DNA of 64,000 nucleotides. Source: Microglena sp. YARC. Lineage: Eukaryota > Chlorophyta > Chlorophyceae > Chlamydomonadales > Chlamydomonadaceae. Of this stretch, positions 35,299 through 46,141 are shown piece by piece. Each line of letters opens with the position of its first letter. Positions within the stretch are counted from its first letter, which is position 1. The notes under the pieces are model-generated. The model did no database searches. It saw nothing but the letters and a program-made list of their open reading frames with translations, and was not told where the DNA came from. A program made the translations under genes and the position numbers. The DNA lies in contig CM039462.1 in NCBI GenBank assembly GCA_022414725.1, positions 16,367,666 to 16,431,665 on the forward strand, in the 5' to 3' direction.

Positions 35299-36298
35299 NN
35301 NNNNNNNNNNNNNNNNNNNNNNNNNNNNNNNNNNNNNNNNNNNNNNNNNNNNNNNNNNNNNNNNNNNNNNNNNNNNNNNNNNNNNNNNNNNNNNNNNNNN
35401 NNNNNNNNNNNNNNNNNNNNNNNNNNNNNNNNNNNNNNNNNNNNNNNNNNNNNNNNNNNNNNNNNNNNNNNNNNNNNNNNNNNNNNNNNNNNNNNNNNNN
35501 NNNNNNNNNNNNNNNNNNNNNNNNNNNNNNNNNNNNNNNNNNNNNNNNNNNNNNNNNNNNNNNNNNNNNNNNNNNNNNNNNNNNNNNNNNNNNNNNNNNN
35601 NNNNNNNNNNNNNNNNNNNNNNNNNNNNNNNNNNNNNNNNNNNNNNNNNNNNNNNNNNNNNNNNNNNNNNNNNNNNNNNNNNNNNNNNNNNNNNNNNNNN
35701 NNNNNNNNNNNNNNNNNNNNNNNNNNNNNNNNNNNNNNNNNNNNNNNNNNNNNNNNNNNNNNNNNNNNNNNNNNNNNNNNNNNNNNNNNNNNNNNNNNNN
35801 NNNNNNNNNNNNNNNNNNNNNNNNNNNNNNNNNNNNNNNNNNNNNNNNNNNNNNNNNNNNNNNNNNNNNNNNNNNNNNNNNNNNNNNNNNNNNNNNNNNN
35901 NNNNNNNNNNNNNNNNNNNNNNNNNNNNNNNNNNNNNNNNNNNNNNNNNNNNNNNNNNNNNNNNNNNNNNNNNNNNNNNNNNNNNNNNNNNNNNNNNNNN
36001 NNNNNNNNNNNNNNNNNNNNNNNNNNNNNNNNNNNNNNNNNNNNNNNNNNNNNNNNNNNNNNNNNNNNNNNNNNNNNNNNNNNNNNNNNNNNNNNNNNNN
36101 NNNNNNNNNNNNNNNNNNNNNNNNNNNNNNNNNNNNNNNNNNNNNNNNNNNNNNNNNNNNNNNNNNNNNNNNNNNNNNNNNNNNNNNNNNNNNNNNNNNN
36201 NNNNNNNNNNNNNNNNNNNNNNNNNNNNNNNNNNNNNNNNNNNNNNNNNNNNNNNNNNNNNNNNNNNNNNNNNNNNNNNNNNNNNNNNNNNNNNNNNN
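35299..36298. other. Assembly gap, 1,000 N
   Basis: Exactly 1,000 N, the usual placeholder for a gap of unknown size. ORFs spanning it are artefacts. Confidence 0.99.
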
Positions 36299-36307
36299 TG
36301 CAACGTT

Positions 36308-36469
36308 GAACTGACCCTCGGGATATACATGGTGGAAAACGGGATGTACAATGATCCACAACGCGAGTGACCAGATGATATCGGCTCGTCATCCGAAGAA
36401 AATGGAAATCAACCCCGTACAGCTGGAGTTCATGCCCTACATGGACGATTACATGGCCTTGTTCTTTTG
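36308..36469 (+). CDS. Possible C-terminal end of an unknown protein
   Basis: Just after the gap a plus frame reads without stop to TGA at about 36,467-36,469, including HPKKMEINPVQLEFMPYM. It looks protein-like but is short and its start would lie in the gap, or it may begin at an internal Met. No family recognised. Confidence 0.25.
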
Positions 36470-37046
36470 AAGCCATGGATTTGGTGACGGGATGATTCAG
36501 TCCTGGACACGGCGCACATGCTAAAAACTTCGGGGTGGAGGAAGAAAAGAAGTAGGTTGGCAATTCAAAATAAAATGAAGAGTGTGAAAATTCAAATAAA
36601 GAATGAAGCAGTTGACTTGATTTCCCGGAAAGCTGCCGCCGCCACCGTATCGTGTGTGTGGACGAGGATGATTATGATGATGATGAACCTGGACCCAGTG
36701 TGCGTGTGTATCACGATACACGATGATGATGATGAGTGGACAGTCCTATTGGAGGACCCTCAGCTTGTAGCAGAGCTTGGATGACAACATCCGTCCAAAG
36801 GCGTGGCGCCCTTCATCAAGCATGGAAATTGGAAGTGTGTAAGGCGGCCTGTGCACACGGTATGGTGATGCATCCATAAAACGGCGTTCGAAAAACATCC
36901 AAAAAACACTGTGTGCAAACCTAATTGCGTCTTTCATAGGCGGCCCGGGCATCATGGTTCTGCTCCAGAAAAGCATCCAGTTCGGCGTCCCCTGCGTCCA
37001 CGCATGGTTTATACTATGTATATACTATGTTTTACAGGGTTGTTTT
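36470..37046. other. Intergenic DNA at the edge of the viral block
   Basis: Short GATGAT-type runs (36,660-36,740) and no recognisable gene. Confidence 0.4.
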
Positions 37047-37605
37047 ATACTTTAAATAAAGTGGGACACACCTTTATACTCATCGCCAGACTGTAGATCG
37101 TTGCGTTTGGGCAACTTTGGGGGGTGCAGCAGGTTGAAGAGGTTCTCGAAGTCGTTGATACACCTCGCTAACGTTTAGAAGCTTTCTCTGTTAGTCAACA
37201 GAATTGTCCGCCACCCGTGTGGGAAAACGCCTTCTTTCTAGAAAATTCCACATTGTTTTATGTGTCCCGATGCCCGTACTGATCGATAATCTCACATTAC
37301 AACTCTCTTGCAAATTATATCGACCAAATCCTTGCATGTTATGAAGGGGTTCTCTGCAATATTATTGGATATCGTGGAACGTAAAAGCATGGACAATTCT
37401 TTCCTTTTTCGTTTTAAACGCTTACTTTTACCAGCCTGATCAGCATTGACCCATCTGTGTAGTGAGCTCTTGGACACTATGTATATATTACAAATCTTCC
37501 TCAGACTCCTCAAAAAATATTTGTAGTGAACCACGGACCTGTATCTGGTTTCAGGGGATATCATTAATATTATACAGAGTGTCCCACAATTATTTGAGAA
37601 CAACT
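37047..37605 (-). mobile_element. Truncated Tc1/mariner-like element with transposase HTH remnant
   Basis: Imperfect inverted ends: AAATAAAGTGGGACAC at 37,052 and, on the other strand, CAGTTGTTCTCAAATAATTG reading in from 37,605. Between them, a minus frame starting near 37,555 reads LRKICNIYIVSKSSLHRWV and a basic stretch, like the N-terminal helix-turn-helix of an IS630/Tc1-type transposase. The DDE catalytic domain is absent. About 110 bp of its left part recur inverted at 46,970-47,100. Confidence 0.5.
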
Positions 37606-37612
37606 GTCCACA

Positions 37613-37879
37613 CGGTGATACGCAGATGTCTGCAAGCTGCTGATGGATCCTGCGGTGGCTGGTCCTGAGTCCAGGGCCCGGGCGAACTCTAGCGACAGCA
37701 AGGCCTTGTGGGAGGATGCCACGGCAGGTCACGCAAATGTATGCAAGCTGCTCATGGATCCAGCGGTGGCTGGACTTAAGTAAAGGGCCCGGGCGAACTC
37801 CGACAACAGCTGGCCCTTGCGTGTGGCTGCCAAGGAAGGTCACGCAGATGTCTGCAAGCTGCTGTTGGATCCAGAGTAA
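37613..37879 (+). pseudogene. Ankyrin-repeat fragment with an in-frame stop
   Basis: Three repeat units read in one frame: ADVCKLLMDPAVAG, then AGHANVCKLLMDPAVAG, then KEGHADVCKLLLDP. They are the GHxxVxxLLL core of ankyrin repeats, joined by RARANS-containing linkers. A TAA interrupts the linker before the third unit, and the frame ends at TAA 37,877-37,879. No start is visible. Ankyrin proteins are abundant in giant viruses and often pair with F-box domains; an F-box gene lies just downstream on the other strand. This copy is a remnant. Confidence 0.7.
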
Positions 37880-37952
37880 ACGGAATACTAAAATGAAACC
37901 GCTTCGTGTACCGGAGTGGACAACGGTGAAAGGAAATGTTTTACACATACAG

Positions 37953-38237
37953 TCAATCTCCCATCATTTTGGCTATCTGTAAAGAAATCAAGTAGTATTC
38001 TTTATGATACTCATCATATATTTCCAGCATTTCTTCGGTTGGGTTTGCTTCTGTCATCAATATGATATGATTTTTTCTATCGTACAACTCTTCGCGTCGG
38101 GCTTGTAAATCTTATAGAATCTTATCCATTATCCCATTGACGCGTTTGTGTACACCACCGAACGAGATTGCGTCGTAAACAGATAGATACGAACCAATTT
38201 CAGAAATGATTTCTACAGGTAGTGATCTCCAAGACAT
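37953..38237 (-). pseudogene. F-box-like protein with one in-frame stop
   Basis: A Met at 38,237 opens a frame of 94 residues ending at TGA 37,953-37,955, broken only by TAA at codon 42 (38,112-38,114). The N-terminus reads SLPVEIISEIGSYLSVYD then AISFGGVHKRVN. This matches the F-box pattern LPxEIxxxIxxYLxxxD with a following V.KR. The rest is charged and helical (QARREELYDRKNH, EEMLEIYDEYHKEYY). F-box proteins recruit substrates to SCF ubiquitin ligases and are common in giant viruses. Either a point mutation killed it, or translation stops at 41 residues. Confidence 0.6.
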
Positions 38238-38441
38238 CTTCAGGAATTTCGTCAAACGGAACTCATGGACAGATTAAATTGATTCGTTTTAAACTATTGA
38301 GGTGTTTACACTTCATTTGAGTTTTAGTGGACGATGCTTGAGCAACGAGTACATGTACATGTATGATGAGCGAGCGTGACATAAGCGGCAGTTTAAACCC
38401 TTTTTTCCAAAGATTAGACTTGCTCGACGATCACGTGTTTT
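38238..38441. promoter_or_regulatory. Short AT-rich spacer between RPB1 and the F-box gene
   Basis: About 200 bp with an ACATGTACATGTA palindrome near 38,351. It holds the 3' end of RPB1 and presumably the F-box promoter, but no defined signal can be named. Confidence 0.3.
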
Positions 38442-41400
38442 TTACTCGATATCGAGACTGTCCTGCTCGAGCATCATCGCAGTAGAGGCTTTCCGCATTC
38501 GTTGGGGATGTTCGTCTGCACCGGCGGCGCCGGAAACTGTACCAGAAGCGTTGTCGGCGTCGAGGGTGATGATGATGCCCTCCATCGCAGTAGGTGGTGC
38601 GTTGACAGTGAGGAGTGGCGCAGCCGCGCGGCCCGTTAGGACAGTAGGTGGACCAGTTGTAACGGGGGGGATCCTTTGTGCCACAACATGCACGTTGCTC
38701 AAGACGTTGGAGGCTCTCAGTCTTTCCTCGTCTAAAAAAACCTGAGTGTCTCCAGTGCCGCATGGCGCGATCTGACCGACAATAGTGTTGGCCGATACGC
38801 CGTTCATACAGTCGAACTTGCTAAAGACACTGGCGTTGATGAGCATCTTCTCGCTCTGCTCGAAGCTGCACTTGGCAAGAGGACCGAGTTCTCCTCGGTT
38901 GTTGATACCGTGTCGGTCGACGCTCATGAAGAAGCCGCGGTTAGTCATCGTATCGCCTAGAAGGGCGAGGTGGCGGTGGTTGAGTGGGAGGTCGCCGAGC
39001 ACGTTTCGGATCTCCTCAATGAGGGCGGTGCGTGCCGCCTCGATGCCTAGCACGTTCATTATCTCAAAGACGTCGTTCGTGCGCGCACGCCTGCCGTCGA
39101 TCATTTCGTTGCTGAGTACCTCGACCAGATTAGACCCGGCGGTGAGGATGCTCTAGGTGTCGTTCTTGACAAACGAGTCAGTGAGAGGGTCGAACCGTTT
39201 GAGTCCCTGTGCAGGCTTCGCTAGAACAGCCTTGGAGATACCGACGACGCCCTTGATCACGCACGCCTCCATCATGCTCTGGTGGAGCGCCTTGACATCC
39301 GTGAGGAGGTCCTCGTCCCCAGAGGATGTGCTGAGACGCACGCGGCATACGAGTTCTTGTGCATTGTCGTCCGCCAAGATGCAAGAGACGTTCTCGCCGT
39401 ACATGTTCCCGAGCGCGACCTCGACGTCGATCATGCGCACGTTGCAATCAAGCTTCCTCTCACGGTCGAGCTCCAGACGCATAAGCCAGGGCGAACTTTG
39501 GCCACCGTCATTATTGACAAGCATACAGTACTTCTTGTGGAAGGCGAGGAGACCGTGGTCCGCCAACACAACGCTGCGCTCATCGTCGTGAGGATTGAAG
39601 TAGATCGCGCTAGACAGGACAACATCCTTCAAAAGAGTGGTCTGGATGTCAGACATGACATCCTTTGCGCGTTTGATGCTGGCGCTGTGCTCAGGACGCA
39701 ACTGAAGGGCCATGGTAGTAGTCTTGATCTTCTTGGTCATACTGAGAAGCTCGCGAAGGCGAGGAACACCCGATGTGGCAGCAGTAGCGGCTTGCTGACC
39801 CGCTACATGGAACGAGTTCAGGGTCAGCTGCGTGCACGGCTCGCCGATGCTCTGTGCGGCAACGATACCGACCATTTCCCCGGGAGTCGCAACGGCCTTA
39901 CGGAACTCGCGGAGGATCTCAGACAACACCCTCGCGAGCGCGGAGCGAGTCATGTGGAAGCGGCGCATGAGAACCTTGGGAGAGAGGAATGATCGAAGAA
40001 GGATAGGGGGCCACCGTCGGTGAAACAGGTCCTGGTGGCGCTCTTCCTGCATACAAACCATAGCGGATATCAGATCGTCTATCGTGTCAAGGATGGAGTC
40101 GGGGCCGGCGAGTTCGTCAGTAGCTGACTTGGCGCCGAGCAGAGCGGAGCTATCCTCGACGATGCGAGAGAAGTTCACAGGATACGTAATGGGAACGTCC
40201 TCGCTACGCCCGTGGCAAAGAGTCTCGATCACGAAGCGACGGTCATCCACAAGCTGCTTGAAGAGAGTCACTAGACGAGCTAGGGTTGAGGCGCTAGGAG
40301 GGGATCCGAGGGGGTCAAGCTCAAGAACCTCTTCACGGGTGGCGAGAAGGTACTCAGGGCGCATGTCTGCAGGGGAGGCAAGAGTCATGTACGGAAGAGA
40401 GTGGAACTCCAGACTAGTCGCGTTCATGCCGTCCTCACCGTAAAGGAACTGGACAACGTGACCGTTGGCGTTACGGACAGTGCGGTCGTGGTGGACCTTG
40501 CAATCCTCCATGGCCTTGATAAGCTTACGCTGAATATATCCTGTATCTGAGGTATCCCTGCAACCAAGGCCATTTGCCAGGATGAAGTTGAGCGTGGACG
40601 GGACGGTGACGTCGTATAGCTTGGGATGCTCCTCGACACCGATGATGTCGATCGACTTGATCGGGTCCAGCACGACGTCGTTATGCTCCTTGTAGTTGGC
40701 GTGTGACTCCGCCGCTTTCTGTGTATTCAGGTTGTGTTGCTTCTCAGGGTGGACGAGTTCGAGTGTGTCAGCTAGTTTGCAAGCCCACTGAGCGCGAATC
40801 GAGATGTGGTGCATGGGCGCGATGTCCTTTGTCCCGATGTTGTTTTCCTTCTGCACTGTGGTGGAGATCTTCCCGAATGCCCCCAAACGGTTGCATAGCA
40901 TCGAGATGCCCTCAGTCAACCGCCTTGACGTAGAAGAAGAAATAATTGCGCCCCTGTAAATAGTGCCATCTCCGGATATGTACCCGCTTAGGAGTCCCCT
41001 GACAAAATCCAGGGGGGCGATGTAAGCAATGTCCGGGACGTGCTTGTTGCGGGAGCCGTGTCCCACGAATAGGTCGAGGAAGCGTGCCAGCAGGGACGAG
41101 TAGCCAAACATAGTGAATGAGGTGCCTAGATCGTTTGTGTTCGCGGCAAGCCGTGTCTTCAACCCCAGCTTGCGCGTGAACCACTCCTCCACAAAGTCTT
41201 GGACACACTTATTGTTCTTGCTGATGCCCACCACACCGGACTTTTCGCACGTGTGGCCGTCCGCGAGGTACAGACCGACAAAGACGCCGAACTCGAAGTC
41301 GAGCTCGAACCTTGCGGGAATGTGGCCGTGGCATCGCGAGGCGTGGAAAGGGTACACGCACCCGTCCTTGATGTTGTCCGTCTCTGAGCGACCTGCGGAG

Positions 41401-44400
41401 ATGAGAAGGAGGGATTCACGAAGATCATCATCGGAGTCTTCAACGATATGCTCATGATCATGCCCCCAAGCAGATCCAAAAGGCTCACCTGAGGTTGCGC
41501 GCTGTAGCTTGGCCTTTTTGTCGTAGGGTAGCGTGAACTCCTTGCCATTGTGCTCACTCCACCACCCGCGGGGGATGTGGAACTTGGCGCCCTGCGCATC
41601 GGCCACCATCCTTATTGCGAGGTTGAAGTCGGTGCTGTAGACGTACTCGGTCTTGGGGAAGAAATCGGAAACGTCGACGTGGGTGCACACTTGTGGCGGC
41701 TCAGCTAACCGCATTGTGACAGGGAGGTAGTCCCCGACCTTGACATGAGGAGAGTCTTTCTCCTCGAACTTCTCCTCGTCCGAGTTCCACACCAACAAGG
41801 ACTTGCTCTCGGCGACAGTGACCTCTCTGCCGCCCTGCGTGGTGACCTTGTACAGACGCTCTCCGGGGTCGTGGCGCGTGACTGCGGTCATTGCGCCCCA
41901 CGTCACTACGCCATCGGAGTCCAGCGTTGGGATGTGCACTGTCGTCTTGATTTCGAGCAGCTCCAGGTCGCGCTCCTCTGGGAAGCGCTGGACGTCTTCC
42001 TCTTCTCTAGCCAGGTGCGCGTCCACCCACTCTCCGATGCGCACGTACTTGGCTTTCCCGTCCTCTAGGATGACTATGGGCGTCTCCCATGTGACGGAGC
42101 AAACAGCAGTGTCGATGAGACCGATTCGTGGAGTGGAAGAAGAACTCGTGCGGTGTGAGTCCCTCGATGAAGGAGTGTTCAACGAAACCGCGGGCCTCTG
42201 GGCCATCGTCGTACTTGGTGAAGTGCGGGAGTGTGCGCCCCTCGAATCCGTAGGGCACGCGCTGTCCCTCCATGGACTGTCCGCCTAGACATGAAATCAT
42301 CTGTGTGAAGTTGACTTGCTTTCCTTTGGAGCCGCTGGCTATCATGTTGAGAACGCTGTTTGCGTTGGGATCGGTTCCTGAGAGGGCCAGTTTGCCTGCG
42401 GTCTCCTCCCCCTTCTTTAGTGCCACCGTGATGCTTTCCTCGAGGAAATCGGCGTTTGAGCGTGTGGACACGTTTTCGAAAGTTCCCTCGTGCACGTTCC
42501 TCAGGAGCTCTCTCACGTTCTTCTTCGCGCTATCCAGCTCGGCTCTGATGGCGATTCGTGTTTCCTCGGGGATCCAGAGGTCCGAGATGCCCACACTGAA
42601 GCCTGAGAGGACGAGCCAGTCGCATATGAGTTTTTGCGTATTGTTCAGCATCAACGTGACTGCTTCGGGCCCCTCCGTGTTGAATACCGAATGGACGATG
42701 CCTGTTGTTTCGCGTCCGAAGACTGCTGCGTTCAGCACGCCGCTCTTGATTTTCCCACTCTCGATGCGTATCTCGTCGTCCTCTGGAATGAAGTTGTCGT
42801 CTCCCACGTCCTTGTTCTCGTTGATCAAGTTTGTGTTGAGCGTGGGCGGTAGCACAGTCGATAGCAATTCTCGACCTGATGCCATCGTTTCCCCGTTTGC
42901 TTGAAGGCGTCCAGGGAGCGTCCTTGCGTCCGCGGTCGGGTTGGGTGCCACGAGGTTGAAGAGCTGACGTTCAGGTATTTGTATGTTCTTCTGGGTGATG
43001 CGGTAGACTCCTAGAGCGACGTCCTGCACTATCGATATGATTGGTTTGGAGTACATTGGCGAGAGCACGTGCAACGGGACTGCTGCGAGAGCTTGCAGTT
43101 CGTGATGCGTCTGTAGGCTCTGTGGGACGTGCATGTTCATCTCGTCTCCGTCAAAGTCTGCGTTGTAGCATGCGCATACGCAAACATTCAGCCGGAAGGT
43201 ATTGTAGGGCATGACTCTTACTCGATGCGCCATCATGCTCATCTTGTGTAGCGACGGCTGTCTCCGTTCCTGAGGTGTCTTTCTACGACGTCCCCTATGT
43301 CGAGATTCGCGACTACTTCTCTGATCGATGGATGGTCCTTGAGCCTGATTGTTCTTCCTCCTGATCCTCCCACGCCGTCCGCCTTGCGGACGTGCTTGGC
43401 TCCTGGGTACTGGTCTGCTCCTTTTTCTACTAGAAGCTTGAGTTCCTCTATGTTGTACTGGTTGACTACCTCTGGGAACGTGAGATTCATCGCGATGCGT
43501 TTTGGGACGCCGAGTTCGTCTATGGAGAGGTTTGGGTCCGGTGTGATGACGGTTCTTGCTGAGAAATCCACGCGCTTGCCCATGAGGTTTCCTTGGATGC
43601 GGCCTTCCTTGTGCCCCAGTCGTTCTGAGAGTGAGCGTAGACTACGTCCTGATCTGTCCTTTGCAGGGTAGAGACTGGTGTTGTTGTCGATGAGCGTCGC
43701 TACGTGGTATTGGAGCACGAACCCGTTCTTCTCGACCGTTTCTGCGGATCCTCCCTTGGCTATTTTTTCCAGGATCATGTTGTTCACCTTGACAATGTCG
43801 GCTAGCTTGTGCGTTAGATCGTCCTCCTGCCTCTGTACGGACTCGTGTCTGACCGATGGGCGCACTGATGGCGGCGGGACGGGTAGGTGCGTGCATATGA
43901 AGTGTTCGGGTCTCGAGAAGCGAGGGTCGAGTCCCAAAATGGCGCAGTCCTCGTCAGTGATGCGTCTCAGTATTCTGAGCGTGTCCTCTGCCGTGAGGAT
44001 GAGTTCCCTCGACTCCGTCTCTCGTGTTCTCGGCGAGGGCTTCCACAACATGCGGAGGCGCATGTCGTCCCATCTAGAGACGGAGTCAGGTTTGCGTGCT
44101 CCGCACCCGTTCTTGGTGGACGCGCCACATTTCTTCACGCGCGCGCACAGCTTGGTGACTGTGTCCCATCGTCTCATGTTGGAAACGGTCGTTTTCTTGG
44201 TGAGCATGGTGTGAACTTCCGGTACGTCTGCGTCTACCAGAAGCTTGCTGCATCTGAAGCAGACGCATGTCATCAGTTTTTTGACGATGTCGTAGAACTG
44301 TACATAGAAGCATGGTTGCGCGAGCGTGATGTGTCTGAAGTGGCCTGGGCAGAACGTGTTTCGTTGGTGGCAGGTGACGCACAACTTCCTGTTATCGATC

Positions 44401-44582
44401 ACCCCCATTCGGGGGTCGAAGAGTCCGTCCGGTACTGGGTCGTTCCCATCGAATGTGCGAGGTACCTTGACCTCGCACACGCTACGCGCCAGAATATCGT
44501 CTTCTCCGAGGACAGAGAACTGTACGCCGTGGACGCGGGATATCGATCTATCGTACGAGAGTTCTCGGTAGAGGGACGACAT
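38442..44582 (-). pseudogene. RPB1: Viral DNA-directed RNA polymerase largest subunit, intein-containing, broken
   Basis: Nearly the whole subunit can be read: Zn site CVTCHQRNTFCPGHFRHI and CFRCSKLL, the VDFSARTVITPDPNL region, QPSLHKMS, the catalytic NADFDGDEMN, the FFFHS...GLIDTAV bridge-helix start, the [15 protein letters not shown] trigger-loop region and the C-terminal RHGIN...SFEQSEKML and GTGDTQVF. There is no heptad CTD, as in other viral subunits. An intein occupies 40,554-42,101. Three lesions break the frame: a short deletion with frameshift before QPSLHKMS (~43,250), another just before GLIDTAV (~42,125) and an in-frame TAG at ~39,154. In an intact virus the product would transcribe viral genes in the cytoplasm. 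Confidence 0.94.
40554..42101 (-). other. Intein with LAGLIDADG homing endonuclease, inserted in RPB1
   Basis: About 516 uninterrupted codons separate DTAV from [11 protein letters not shown], which are adjacent in the RPB1 bridge helix. The N-terminal splice residue is Cys ([12 protein letters not shown]); the second splicing block follows ([16 protein letters not shown]). The endonuclease has two LAGLIDADG-type helices, FVGLYLADG and [13 protein letters not shown]. The C-terminal block is [21 protein letters not shown] with Thr as +1 residue. The usual terminal His-Asn is Arg-Asp here, and one Lys normally present between DTAV and TSDTGY is missing. Unlike its host gene, the intein has no frameshift or stop. 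Confidence 0.9.
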
Positions 44583-44772
44583 CTTTCAATGTATTTCTTT
44601 TGTGGATGGAGGATGTGTTACAAAGAGTGGGACATTAAAAACGGGACGACATAGTCACACGACACATTTGATTCTTTGGAAGCACGTTCTCTTTACACTT
44701 ATTTTTAACTGGAGTCAATGTATAAGTGGAAATTATCTGTAATATCCACAGTGGTAATCGATACACAAATAA

Positions 44773-45129
44773 ATGCTGGATCCCGTCCAATCTCTCCTGT
44801 CCTCTAAGACTCATGAACCTAAGGTTGAGTCGCAGACACACCTAGATGCTTGTGGATATCAAGATCAGGAGTGCGGCGACTCGTCAAATGGATACTACCG
44901 CAGTAGTGCGTGTAGCATGATCGACGTCTATAATTTGTACAAGGACATATCCGGCTACTTTGGTCAGTTCGGGTTCTTCTACAAGGGTAACGAGTCTTTG
45001 TTCTGCACCGAAGTTATCCAGCATATCCAAATCCACACAAAACCGGTGCTACGAACTCCAGGGGGAAGCACGCGATCTACTTCAATGACGATACCATGCC
45101 CCGATGAAGGGTGGGGCCGAATGTCGTGA
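44773..45129 (+). CDS. Hypothetical protein
   Basis: An open 118-codon frame on the plus strand between two minus-strand genes. Residues ~48-80 read SMIDVYNLYKDISGYFGQFG with aromatic spacing like a folded domain; the ends are polar. I see no motif, signal peptide or membrane helix. It may be a genuine small viral gene or a chance ORF. Confidence 0.35.
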   Translation: MLDPVQSLLSSKTHEPKVESQTHLDACGYQDQECGDSSNGYYRSSACSMIDVYNLYKDISGYFGQFGFFYKGNESLFCTEVIQHIQIHTKPVLRTPGGSTRSTSMTIPCPDEGWGRMS

Positions 45130-45206
45130 TGGTGGTCATTTAGTTGGTGCCAACGTCTTCCGATGCTTCCACATACTCCTCCGTTTTACAGTATAGACTT
45201 CGACAT

Positions 45207-45920
45207 TCAATCCGCAATTGGTTTTGGGTCGAGTCCATCCTCGTCCAGTTTCATCACGTATCGCGTATACTTGATAACATTTTCGAACGTTTCCGGCTCG
45301 CAGTTGTCTTGTACGATGGAGTTTGTCACGGCTATGTACTCCCCGAACAGTATCTTCAAGATGGTGTCCCTTGTTGTTTCGTAGGTTTCCTGATATTCTA
45401 TTTGTCGCCTCCAAACAGATTAACGTACAAGAGTTTGACTCTGATTGTGTCCACAACGTCTGGGTGCGATGCGCACATACACAAGAATCGGCATATCCAC
45501 CTGTGCGGCATCGTGAGTGCCTCCTTTGGTAGCGTGTGGGCAAAGCAATCTACGAGGTAGCCCGCCGACATGTTCATCCCCCACATTAATGCGACGTAGA
45601 GTGTGTCCAGACAGTAGATGTCGTCATGTGCGTACAAAGCAGGTCCCGCTAACCCTGTCAACATGTCTAATGCTTTGACTTGGAAGTCGAAGTCGTCATT
45701 CCGTGTCCCACACGAGAGGGGGAGGAGCATTATGCGGTTGCCAATGATATGTTGTCTTCCTGTCGCCCATATGATCGATTCTGTATTCATAGTTCGGGTT
45801 TTCTTTATGGTGCATGACGTTCGGCAGAAAAGGTGGACTATATGCATCGTTCCTCTCAATTGGATTCGAATTTGAATTTGAATTTGAATTTGAATTAGTG
45901 TTATATCTATTTACACTCAA
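45207..45920 (-). pseudogene. Unknown viral protein, frameshifted
   Basis: The first Met (45,920) is followed by a Ser-Asn dipeptide run (NSNSNSNSNSN) and a polar stretch. After a frame change near 45,700 comes ALDMLTGLAGPALYAHDD and a Cys/Met-rich helical part. After another near 45,405 comes TRDTILKILFGEYIAVTNSI and VIKYTRYVMKLDEDGLDP, ending at TGA 45,207-45,209. The consistent quality of all three segments argues for one gene of about 235 residues. No family recognised. The Asn/Ser run is encoded by a hexanucleotide repeat (45,864-45,896), a spot prone to slippage. Confidence 0.55.
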
Positions 45921-45935
45921 TACAACTTGCAGATG

Positions 45936-46117
45936 ATGTCGGCGGAACAGTAAAATGAAACATAATGGTCGTTCTTGCCTCCAGGCGGATTTGTATTACA
46001 ATCGGCGGAACGTGGTCTGGAGCTGAATCGCGATTGTACACCACCGCCATGTGGTCGCGTCAACACATTCCAGTATGGCCGTACAAAAGACGTTTCATTT
46101 GAGTGTTCCGTCGAGTG
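45936..46117. mobile_element. Short MITE-like element, TIR family B
   Basis: The left end TCGGCGGAACAGTAAAATGA and, on the other strand, the right end CACTCGACGGAACACTCAAA are imperfect inverted repeats of the family seen intact at 58,569-58,997. TA follows the right end; the left outer bases are altered. No ORF. Confidence 0.5.
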
Positions 46118-46141
46118 TAGATGTATGTCACAATGACACGT

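Noticed and set aside
35097..36563. Long ORFs of 363-431 codons near 35-36.5 kb
   Set aside because: They read through 1,000 N.
38112..39156. Reassigned stop codons (UAR as Gln, as in some green algae) to explain in-frame stops in F-box, ankyrin and RPB1
   Set aside because: Other genes in the block end properly with TAG or TAA (S74 fibre, capping enzyme), and the ankyrin TAA replaces Ser in the sister repeat, not Gln.
42110..43260. Spliceosomal introns explaining the RPB1 frame breaks
   Set aside because: The breaks are losses of conserved residues with no extra sequence between the frames.
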